A stretch of DNA of 64,000 bases, taken from positions 2,366,001 through 2,430,000 of the forward strand of contig CM060984.1 in the NCBI GenBank assembly GCA_030765065.1, read 5' to 3'. Positions 45,101 to 54,869 of the stretch are shown here, piece by piece; positions within the stretch are counted from its first letter, which is position 1, and every line of letters begins with the position of its first letter. The position numbers were made by a program, and so were the translations under genes. The notes below the pieces were generated by a model that had not been told where the DNA came from, made no database searches, and saw only the letters and a program-made list of their open reading frames with translations. The DNA comes from Deroplatys truncata. Its lineage: Eukaryota; Arthropoda; Insecta; Mantodea; Mantidae.

Positions 45101-46097
45101 ACAGTAGTAGGTGAGGTTTACATACAGTGTTGTCTAGTTATATAACACAAGTAACAGTTACATATGAGACAGTAGTAGGTGAGGTTTACATACAGTGTAC
45201 TCTAGTTATATAACTGAAGTAACAGTTACATATGAGACAGTAGTAGGTGAGGTTTACATACAGTGTACTCTAGTTATATAACACAAGTAACAGTTACATA
45301 TGAGACAGTAGTAGGTGAGGTTTACATACAGTGTACTCTAGTTATATAACACAAGTAACAGTTACATATGAGACAGTAGTAGGTGAGGTTTACATACAGT
45401 GTACTCTAGTTATATAACACAAGTAACAGTTACATATGAGACAGTAGTAGGTGAGGATCACATACAGTGTTGTCTAGTTATATAACACAAGTAACAGTTA
45501 CATATGAGACAGTAGTAGGTGAGGATCACATACAGTGTACTCTAGTTATATAACACAAGTAACAGTTACATATGAGACAGTAGTAGGTGAGGATCACATA
45601 CAGTGTACTCTAGTTATATAACACAAGTAACAGTTACATATGAGACAGTACTATGTGAGGTTCACATACAGTGTACTCTAGTTATATAACACAAGTAACA
45701 GTTACATATGAGACAGTAGTAGGTGAGGATCACATACAGTGTTGTCTAGTTATATAACACAAGTAACAGTTACATATGAGACAGTAGTAGGTGAGGATCA
45801 CATACAGTGTTGTCTAGTTATATAACACAAGTAACAGTTAGCTATGAGACAGTAGTAGGTGAGGTTTACATACAGTGTACTCTAGTTATATAACTCAAGT
45901 AACAGTTACCTATAAGACAGTACTAGGTGAGGTTCACATACAGTGTACTCTAGTTATATAACACAAGTAACAGTTACATATGAGACAGTAGTAGGTGAGG
46001 ATCACATACAGTGTTGTCTAGTTATATAACACAAGTAACAGTTAGCTATGAGACAGTAGTAGGTGAGGTTCACATACAGTGTACTCTAGTTATATAA

Positions 46098-47185
46098 CTC
46101 AAGTAACAGTTAGATATGAGACAGTACTAGGTGAGGTTTACATACAGTGTACTCTAGTTATATAACTCAAGTAACAGTTACATATAAGACAGTACTAGGT
46201 GAGGTTTACATACAGTTTACTCTAGTTATATAACTCAAGTAACAGTTACCTATAAGACAGTACTAGGTGAGGTTCACATACAGTGTACTCTAGTTATATA
46301 ACTCAAGTAACAGTTAGATATGAGACAGTACTAGGTGAGGTTTACATACAGTGTACTCTAGTTATATAACTCAAGTAACAGTTACCTATAAGACAGTACT
46401 AGGTGAGGTTCACATACAGTGTACTCTAGTTATATAACTCAAGTAACAGTTAGATATGAGACAGTACTAGGTGAGGTTTACATACAGTGTACTCTAGTTA
46501 TATAACTCAAGTAACAGTTACATATAAGACAGTACTAGGTGAGGTTTACATACAGTTTACTCTAGTTATATAACTCAAGTAACAGTTACCTATAAGACAG
46601 TACTAGGTGAGGTTCACATACAGTGTACTCTAGTTATATAACTCAAGTAACAGTTAGATATGAGACAGTACTAGGTGAGGTTTACATACAGTGTACTCTA
46701 GTTATATAACTCAAGTAACAGTTACATATAAGACAGTACTAGGTGAGGTTTACATACAGTTTACTCTAGTTATATAACTCAAGTAACAGTTACCTATAAG
46801 ACAGTACTAGGTGAGGTTCACATACAGTGTACTCTAGTTATATAACTCAAGTAACAGTTAGATATGAGACAGTACTAGGTGAGGTTTACATACAGTGTAC
46901 TCTAGTTATATAACTCAAGTAACAGTTACCTATAAGACAGTACTAGGTGAGGTTCACATACAGTGTACTCTAGTTATATAACTCAAGTAACAGTTAGATA
47001 TGAGACAGTACTAGGTGAGGTTTACATACAGTGTACTCTAGTTATATAACTCAAGTAACAGTTACATATAAGACAGTACTAGGTGAGGTTTACATACAGT
47101 TTACTCTAGTTATATAACTCAAGTAACAGTTACCTATAAGACAGTACTAGGTGAGGTTCACATACAGTGTACTCTAGTTATATAA
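46098..47185. repeat. Octamer higher-order repeat in satellite B (2 x 544 bp)
   Basis: Three monomer types alternate here: X (TTAGATATGAG, then TTTAC), Y (TTACATATAAG, then TTTAC and TTTACTC) and Z (TTACCTATAAG, then TTCAC). All carry ACTCAAG. Their order is X Y Z X Z X Y Z, and this octamer is repeated once without interruption, with monomer starts every 68 bp from 46098 to 47118. The next unit (47185) is a modified X with CTGAAGCAAC. Confidence 0.9.
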
Positions 47186-47378
47186 CTGAAGCAACAGTTA
47201 GATATGAGACAGTACTAGGTGAGGTTCACATACAGTGTACTCTAGTTATATAACTCAAGTAACAGTTACCTATAAGACAGCACTAGGTGAGGTTCACATA
47301 CAGTGTTGTCTAGTTATATAACTGAAGTAACAGTTACATATGAGACAGTACAAGGTGAGGTTCACATACAGTGTACTG

Positions 47379-47699
47379 TAGTTATATAACACAAGTAACA
47401 GTTACCTATAAGACAGTACTAGGTGAGGTTCACAGTGTACTCTAGTTATATAATACAAGTAACAGTTACATATGAGACAGTACTAGGTGAGGTTCACAGT
47501 GTACTCTAGTTATATAACACAAGTAACAGTTACCTATAAGACAGTACTAGGTGAGGTTCACAGTGTACTCTAGTTATATAACACAAGTAACAGTTACCTA
47601 TAAGACAGTACTAGGTGAGGTTCACAGTGTACTCTAGTTATATAACACAAGTAACAGTTACCTATAAGACAGTACTAGGTGAGGTTCACAGTGTACTCT
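47379..47699. repeat. Run of 64-bp satellite B monomers
   Basis: Five successive units read GGTTCACAGTGTACTC, lacking four bases (ATAC) of the usual CACATACAGTG. TAG landmarks at 47443, 47507, 47571, 47635 and 47699 show an exact 64-bp period. The deletion monomer has been copied locally and appears nowhere else that I noticed. Confidence 0.9.
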
Positions 47700-48068
47700 A
47701 GTTATATAACACAAGTAACAGTTACATATGAGACAGTACTAGGTGAGGATCACATACAGTGTTGTCTAGTTATATAACACAAGTAACAGTTACCTATGAG
47801 ACAGTACTAGGTGAGGTTTACATACAGTTTACTCTAGTTATATAACTCAAGTAACAGATACCTATAAGGCAGGAGTAGGTGAGGTTCACATACAGTGTAC
47901 TCTAGTTATATAACTGAAGTAGCAGTTACATATGAGACAGCACTAGGTGAGGTTCACATACAGTGTTGTCTAGTTATATAACTGAAGTAACAGTTACATA
48001 TGAGACAGTACTAGGTAAGGTTCAGATACAGTGTACTCTAGTTATATAACACTAGTAACAGTTACATA

Positions 48069-48470
48069 TGAGACAGCACTAGGTGAGGATCACGTACAGT
48101 GTACTCTAGTTATATAACACTAGTAACAGTTACCTATGAGACAGCACTAGGTAAGACTCACATACAGTGTACTCTAGTTATATAACACTAGTAACAGTTA
48201 CATATGAGACAGCACTAGGTGAGGATCACATACAGTGTACTCTAGTTATATAACACTAGTAACAGTTACATATGAGACAGCACTAGGTGAGGATCACGTA
48301 CAGTGTACTCTAGTTATATAACACTAGTAACAGTTACCTATGAGACAGCACTAGGTGAGACTCACATACAGTGTACTCTAGTTATATAACACTAGTAACA
48401 GTTACATATGAGACAGCACTAGGTGAGGATCACATACAGTGTACTCTAGTTATATAACACTAGTAACAGT
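48069..48470. repeat. Trimer higher-order repeat in satellite B (2 x 204 bp)
   Basis: Three monomers (GATCACGTACAG type, GACTCAC with CCTATGAG type, GATCACATAC type) repeat in order. The rare GATCACGTACAG occurs at 48091 and 48295, exactly 204 bp apart. All carry GCACTAGG and ACTAGTAAC, the right-edge variants of the array. Confidence 0.8.
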
Positions 48471-49398
48471 TACATATGAGACAGTACTAGATGAGGTTCA
48501 GATACAGTGTACTCTAGTTATATAACACAAGTAACAGTTACATATGAGACAGCACTAGGTGAGGATCACATACAGTGTACTCTAGTTATATAACACTAGT
48601 AACAGTTACCTATGAGACAGTACTAGGTGAGGATCACATACAGTGTACTCTAGTTATATAACGCAAGTAACAGTTACATATGAGACAGCACTAGGTGAGG
48701 ATCACATACAGTGTACTCTAGTTATATAACACTAGTAACAGTTACATATGAGACAGTACTAGGTGAGGTTCAGATACAGTGTACTCTAGTTATATAACAC
48801 TAGTAACAGTTACATATGAGACAGTACTAGGTGAGGATCACATACAGTGTACTCTAGTTATATAACACTAGTAACAGTTACATATGAGACAGTACTAGGT
48901 GAGGATCACAGACAGTGTACTCTAGTTATATAACACAAGTAACAGTTACATATGAGACAGTACTAGGTGAGGATCACAGACAGTGTACTCTAGTTATATA
49001 ACACTAGTAACAGTTACATATGAGACAGTACTAGGTGAGGATCACAGACAGTGTACTCTAGTTATATAACACTAGTAACAGTTACATATGAGACAGTACT
49101 AGGTGAGGTTCACAGACAGTGTACTCTAGTTATATAACACAAGTAACAGTTACCTATGAGACAGTACTAGGTGAGGATCACAGACAGTGTACTCTAGTTA
49201 TATAACACTAGTAACAGTTATATATGAGACAGTACTAGGTGAGGTTCACATACAGCGTACTCTAGTTATATAACACAAGTAACAGTTACCTATGAGACAG
49301 TACTAGGTGAGGATCACAGACAGTGTACTCTAGTTATATAACACAAGTAACAGTTACCTATGAGACAGTACTAGGTGAGGATCACATTTAGTGTACTC

Positions 49399-49886
49399 CA
49401 AATCAAAATCAAATAAAATTTTCAAGGTCTGAGAGACCGATGTTGCCTATAACGTGACCAAGTTTATGTTACCACTTGAGGATTAGGACTGTATTAGTTG
49501 AGGCGCAGATAGACAGACTGGTCTATCATAGCTGTAAAGTTTACTGTCTTTTATGCAGTTTAGTTACTTGCAGAATTAGTGGTAATTATGCAGGTAATGT
49601 CTCCTACATCACTGATAAGCAATATCATGGCTGATAAGGAAAATGTGCAATGTGAGTTACCAACAGATTAACAGAAAGCGGGTTGGTGGAAGTAATGTCT
49701 ATCAGCTGATTTTATATAAGGTTATGTGACTATTTCAGATTAAATGAGATTGTAGCTCTGTATCATTCATTATGCAGCTTTAAGTGTTTCCTGGTGCTAT
49801 CAATAGTTATTGTTTTGCTTACTACAATGCCATGATAACAAAGAAAATATATTTATCCAGCTCCATAATTATGCATAAGCTGTATT
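49399..49886. other. Low-copy AT-rich sequence, nothing recognised
   Basis: First non-satellite sequence after array B. No open frame of note, no splice-flanked exon and no repeat was recognised. Confidence 0.5.
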
Positions 49887-50079
49887 TCTCACAAAAAGGA
49901 CATATCTATTAGTTTGTACCTTATAACATATAGTCATCATAAGATGATACTTACGTTACACTTTTTGTATACCATTTACATCTCACACAAAGGACTCATC
50001 AATTAGTTTGAAGTTAAAACATGCAGTCATAAGATGTTCATACATTACACTTTTAATATTCTGTATACCATTTACATCA
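49887..50079. repeat. Direct tandem duplication, ~94-99 bp unit
   Basis: Two adjacent diverged copies begin at 49887 (TCTCACAAAAAGGAC) and 49981 (TCTCACACAAAGGAC). Each ends with GTATACCATTTACAT. Both share ATTAGTTTG, AGTCAT, ATAAGATG and TTACACTTTT in the same order. Non-coding. Confidence 0.85.
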
Positions 50080-50093
50080 AGGCGTCTTTTTAA

Positions 50094-50121
50094 CACCACC
50101 ACCACAACAACAACAACAACA
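50094..50121. repeat. Microsatellite (ACC)n(AAC)n
   Basis: Short compound trinucleotide repeat, a few ACC units followed by five AAC units, in low-copy sequence. Confidence 0.85.
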
Positions 50122-51130
50122 GCATTTCATCTAGGCCAGGCTGTGTATCTATGAGTCGGTGAAAGTGGAAGATTGTCTGAGAATATATTTTCTTACAGCT
50201 GCATTTTATTAAATACCAATTAGTTTTAGTAGTTGCGGTAACTGATAGATTTAAGGGAGATAACCGTAAATCGTTTCTGCTGTTTTTGATAATTTATATT
50301 CCAACATTGGAGTGTTTTGCGTTTCAAAATGTCCGTTGTAAGATTAATAAAGACGAAAGAGAAATGCACGTGGAAAATGTTTTAAAAAAATGACAATGTG
50401 GCAAATAAAGATTCAAAACTGAGTAAAAAAATAAAGTATAGGTAACTGTACGTCATTGTTAATGATACTCAAGGTGACGTCAAGATTCATGTGATATAAT
50501 TCGGAAAATCATGTATGAAAGTGGGGGTTCTAGTGCACTGTTGGATTATGGACAAAATTGAGGTGTTTTACTTGCCAAATCGGGATTGTTTTTTATATCC
50601 AGAGTAATCCTTGTGTTATAAGGAACGGGAACGTCTTGGTATGTTAATTGTTGCTGTGGCGGTAATGTATTGTCCATCCACGCTCCCTTTTTTGCGATCG
50701 TTCTTATGTAGGGCTTTCTGGCGGATTTTGGCGACTTGAAGGAAGTGCAACCAACATGAATCATTCGAGTTTTAGACGCGCAGATTCCTTGCTACGTCCT
50801 GTCGTCGCTTCGCAACTGCCCAATCCTCTCCTTCTAAAAAACATCCCTCGGCTACTCCTCGAGGTTTAGGACTCTCGATCGTATTTTCAGCTACGTGTTG
50901 GCAACAGAAAGACGACGTAACCAACGTTCCCATTATCCAAGAGCGAGATGCTTGCGATGCGACTTTTGCTAGTCAATAAGTATGGAACAAAGGTGACAAA
51001 ATGTGCCACAAATTCATAGAAATACCTAAAGCACCAAGTTACTTCTTTATTATAGGTAACGACGGTTCGAAATGAAAAGTTGTGCAGTGTATGTATATGT
51101 ATAGTGATACCGGTCGTAGTCCAATACGGA
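50122..51130. other. Low-copy sequence with a CpG-rich patch, no confirmed gene
   Basis: Mostly AT-rich, but 50640-50890 is clearly richer in G+C and in CpG (for example TGCGATCG, GTCGTCGCTTCGC, CTCCTCGAGG). This is unlike its surroundings and may be a younger inserted element. On the minus strand, 50546-50764 can be read as a 72-residue frame containing LPPQQQLTYQDVPVPYNTR. It loosely resembles a stretch near 51130-51190 (ENPQLQQSLHKTGLPGPY). I recognise no domain and do not call a gene. Confidence 0.4.
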
Positions 51131-51136
51131 AGTTTA

Positions 51137-51840
51137 CCTGTAATATAAGGACCAGGAAGACCTGTTTTATGCAATGATTGTTGTAGTTGAGGATTTTCAT
51201 TATCTGCCACAATCACACACAGGAGTGTCTCTTTGAGAAATTTTATGTAGAAAAGCAGGTGTATGTCCAGTTCCCAAACTAATTCTTCAAAATAAAGATA
51301 AATATTGTCTGTTAACCTTGGCATAATGTTATTGCTGTGATTAACCACATAGATCTCCAATTATAAAAACTTTCATCCATTATGATCTTAAGACCATCAT
51401 TAATAGGAAGCTGAATATTGGCAATGATTCCTGAATTTTTGCTAATGAGTCCACTCTGTCATTTCCAAGTATTTGAGTGGTCAGGGATCCAAAGAGTTTT
51501 ATAGAAATACCTTCAGTACGTATATGCTTTGTAAATAAGAAAGTTTGTTTTTATTTCTAAAAGGTTCAGACTTTTCAAAGATCCAGATTTCATTAACTTA
51601 CATAGAACACTTTTAGCATCTGTGAACATATTGTTTTTCAATTTTTTTATAATTTCAAAAATGGCAGCTCTGATAGCAGCAGTTTTGGCAGAATAAATTG
51701 ATAACAGTGATCTAATTATATTAATCTACAAAGGTTAAGATTTTGATGTCAAAATGCAGCTCCAACACCACGTTACTTGTCTTTAGAGCTGCCATAAAAA
51801 ACCAGTCCAATTTTGGATGGGATACTTTTCAGTATATTCG
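51137..51840 (-). pseudogene. Decayed LINE ORF2 end: RNase H domain and terminal cysteine motif
   Basis: Minus-strand relic of the C-terminal part of ORF2 from a non-LTR retrotransposon of the RNase H-bearing (I/R1-like) type. Recognisable pieces in order: a YGSSKDK..GVGAAF motif at about 51770-51797 (family: TDGSK..GVG, here with Asp replaced by Gly); IYSAKTAAIRAAI at 51660-51705 (family: SAE, here with Lys for Glu); FTDAKSVL at 51603-51628 (Asp kept); GNDRVDSLAK at 51437-51467; a GHTPAFLHKI block at 51231-51268; and PVCDCG at about 51206-51222. These are spread over more than one frame with stops between them, and two catalytic acids of RNase H are lost, so it is inactive. The 157-residue open frame over 50887-51360 overlaps it in another frame and is probably not a gene. 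The reverse transcriptase part is not recognisable upstream. Confidence 0.8.
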
Positions 51841-54155
51841 GAAAATATCTTCAGAATGAGGTAACTCTATTTGAATTTCTACAATTGCTGGTGTCATCAA
51901 GTTGGTAATGGGTAAAATACGGACGTGTGTGACACTACGGTTCACATTATAGTCGTTGCTTATGTAAAAAGGAGATGCTTAAGCAGCAAGTATTTCCTTC
52001 TGATAAGGAAATGCTTATTACCATTTGGTATACATAGACAATACCTATATGCCAAGCCTATGAGCTTACGAACATGCAGGTGTCCACATAGCCAGCTGCC
52101 ATTTCCATATTCGTTGTTTTGTTCACAACATATGTTGAGCACATAGAAGTAGTTTACGTGTTTTAAACGGTGCATTCATTAAGTAGTGACTTTAGATTAA
52201 AATCAAGTAAACTGTAAATTAGTTAAGGGTTTGGAGTCAACATTTCAGTGAACAAGAAAGAAACCAACTAAAAGTGTGGTGCTGATAATTGTAGAATGCA
52301 GACAATTGGACGCTGTGTGATGTGGACTGCTATAAAAGTGAAGACCTGACTTTCTAGTGTTAAGTGTTAGTATTTACAACAATGTGCACACTGTGTATAT
52401 GCACACATGGAACCAAACCTCAAATGCGACCACTACACCAGTAGTAAGCAGAAAAGCAAAGTAGCCAATAGCTTATAATGTTTGACGTGAACAGCGATTT
52501 TTACACATGAAATCGGTAAAGCTCTGTTTTGATAACCCAACATATATTTGCAAATTAATGGTAAAGACATGTGATTTGTTAAGTGATCCACTGCATTCAT
52601 AATGGTTATGCAAAATAGGCAATTTGATCATTGATCGAGAAAAGCATTGCAGAAATGTACCTTATTTATTGCAGAAATATTTCCACGTTTTTAGGATTTT
52701 ATTAAATGATTTTGAATAAATGCAGCGGATTCTCATTTTCTAGGAACCTAAGGATTTTGGACAACATAATTGGGAAAACGAACAGAAAAGATGTGGATAA
52801 TGCCATAGCACTGAGATTCAATACATTATCTTTTCAAATAAGCCTGTCTCACATTGCGACTTCATAACCTGTGTTTGTCAAGGTTATGTTTTTTAGCAGA
52901 AGCATAAGGCTTTGGTAAATCAATATCACTTCTCAAATTTGTCATCCCTATACATTTATTAATGCACAGTACAATTTCGTTATGAAATTCCATGAAATCA
53001 CTATTATTCTTAATCTCCATTGTAGATGATGTAAGATGGTATTGGCTCTCCTTTTTGCATATAAGCGGAAGTCAGGGCCTCCTTATAGGAATAAGCATTT
53101 CCTTATTCACCTGAAAGGAGCAATAACTGTGAATTCAACCCTACAACGCGATTATATGGATTTCAGGAGTACAGGCAATGTTTGTGTTGTTGGTGGGTAC
53201 TTATTTGTCAGTGATAGCATTTCCAGATTACAGAGTTGTATTGGACACTTAAACCAATTGCAGACTGGTATTTGTAAATCATGTTCCCAAATTATTAAGT
53301 TAAAGGTTTTTTAGTAGAAAGATGTGGCATAGTGGTATTAGATGTAGGAGTAGAAGTTTGTGTTTGTTCATTTGGCCCCACTGTGAGTAATGTTCAGGGA
53401 CATGTCATGCTATTATGAACTATGCAGCTTAGCTAATAACATTCCTATAACCAAGAATAACTCAGCGTTGTGCAAGAATGAGGAACTAATGTTGTTCTCA
53501 AAGGTCCAGTGTCTGCACAGTCACATGCATGAAATCAGCAAAGATTAAGAGAGCATTGGTAATTCTTAACATCAAAAGTTCCAAGGAGAGCTTATGTGAT
53601 TAACGAAGCATAAAAGGGGCACACTGAGTTCAGGAAGAGTATTATGGGCTACCAAATCAGCCATTATTCCATATGCAGGCAGGCATACAGCACTTGCATC
53701 ATGAGAGCTTTGCATTGCTTGCCAATATTTTTTTAGGAGAGGAGTTCGGTTACAACTGCAAAGCAATGGCAGGGCTTAGCCTTGCACATATAAACTCGAA
53801 TAACCCACTTTAGCTACATTTTCATTGCTTTACGACATCCATTAGCAGCTTTTTTTTTCATCATGGCAATAGCTCCTGAGAAGATATCCGTCATGGTTAA
53901 GCAGTTGCCAAGAAGGGCTGAATATATTTGATAAAGAAACAACTCCTGCATAATTTAAGAAGTTGGCAAACTGCCCATATTAAAACAAACCTGACTCCGC
54001 AAGTTTCTTAAAATTTGATAGCTTCTACCCACACACAGAATAATCATTCTGTACCAGCTGTTTATTACTATGGATTCTCATTTAAATAGTGTTCTAATAA
54101 TCAGTAATTTGCAAAAACTAATTTCCAATCATATCGGTTTGTCAAATATGCTAGC
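51841..54155. other. Low-copy AT-rich sequence, no gene recognised
   Basis: About 2.3 kb with only short open frames (at most 92 codons) lacking known motifs. A small hairpin lies near 51988-52017, where AGTATTTCCTT faces AAGGAAATGCT. A related ATAAGGAAATGCTTATT stretch occurs in inverse orientation near 53090-53108, so the two may be remnants of one small element. Nothing else could be supported. Confidence 0.4.
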
Positions 54156-54530
54156 ACAATTGTATAACGCAACTTTGTATGTGTTAAATAAACATATATT
54201 ACAAAATATATTCACATTTTAAGGTAATCTACCCATTCTGGAGGTTCTGAATTAATTATTTCAGTTTGTAATACTTTCATGCCTGTATAATGTTTATTTG
54301 TTAAATGAACATACATCACAGCATATATTCACATTTTAAGGTTATCTACTTATTCTTGAGGTTAGGAATTAATAATTACTTCAGCTTGTAATACAACCAT
54401 GTCTGTATAATGGCTGTTTGTTAAATAAATATATATTAAGAAATATATTCACATTTGATGGTATTTTACCAATTGCAGAATTGTTTGAGGTTATCAATTA
54501 ACACTTATTTCAGGTTATGTCGTACAAGTT
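54156..54530. repeat. Diverged tandem repeat, ~118-bp unit, about 3 copies
   Basis: GTTAAATAAAC/GAAC/AAAT followed by ATATATTCACATTT recurs at 54183, 54300 and 54420, a spacing of 117-120 bp. Each unit continues with AAGGTTATCTAC, TTGAGGTT, AATTAATAATTA and TTCAGTTTGTAATAC-like blocks. AT-rich and non-coding. Confidence 0.85.
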
Positions 54531-54869
54531 AACAACACATTATTTTATCATAATACAAAGAGGCCCCTCATTTATTCTGTAATTTTGGTGCTCAGACTTA
54601 ATTTGGGTGATATTTTGGCTTGAACTGATGAATGCAATGCATAGCTCATGCCAACTTAATACACCATGCGTAATGATACTTACGCTGTGATTCCACTATA
54701 TTAAATTTGCTTATGCTGCCTGCGAACCACTTTGCGGCCTTGAATGCTTTGAGAGCAACATTGCTGCATATGTTTATGATGAAAGGATATTAAGAATGTG
54801 GATGTTAAGATGGGAGTGCAATGCTGCCCTTCACTTTATTATGAAATGAGATCTGAGTTTTTTTTATAG
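54531..54869. other. Low-copy sequence upstream of a LINE relic
   Basis: Low-copy AT-rich sequence. The last part, near 54720-54870, may be the degraded region between reverse transcriptase and RNase H of the following LINE relic, but no motif is clear enough to claim. Confidence 0.35.

Larger units (their letters stand above)
20821..49398. repeat. Satellite B array, 68-bp monomers
   Basis: Tandem array with a 68-bp period; TAGTTATATA recurs at 33001, 33069 and 33137. About 405 monomers are visible outside the gap. The unit runs CTCTAGTTATATAACACAAG, then TAACAGTTACATATGAGACA, then GTAGTAGGTGAGG, then TTTACATACAGTG. It contains the perfect palindrome GTTATATAAC and the near-dyad GTAACAGTTAC. 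Variants segregate by position: ACTAGTAAC, GTACTAGG or GCACTAGG at both edges, and ACAAGTAAC, GTAGTAGG, TTTAC in the core (about 25-45 kb). The right edge is abrupt: the last unit breaks off at about 49398 and low-copy sequence follows. The ATGAGACA..TACTAGGTGAGG and CACATACAGTG blocks are shared with satellite A. Confidence 0.97.

Noticed and set aside
1..49398. CRISPR-like reading of the tandem repeats
   Set aside because: No repeat-spacer alternation: monomers are contiguous, 68-93 bp and similar throughout; the setting is eukaryotic.
1..49398. Telomeric repeat or CENP-B box
   Set aside because: No TTAGG or TTAGGG arrays, and no sequence resembling the CENP-B box in the monomers.
50887..51360. 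157-residue minus-strand protein
   Set aside because: It overlaps the LINE relic, whose recognisable motifs (GHTPAFLHKI, CDCG) are in a different frame; no domain of its own.
51925..52175. Overlapping frames on both strands (73 and 71 codons)
   Set aside because: Both lie over a small hairpin-bearing stretch, with no motif and no splice context; at most one could be real and neither is supported.
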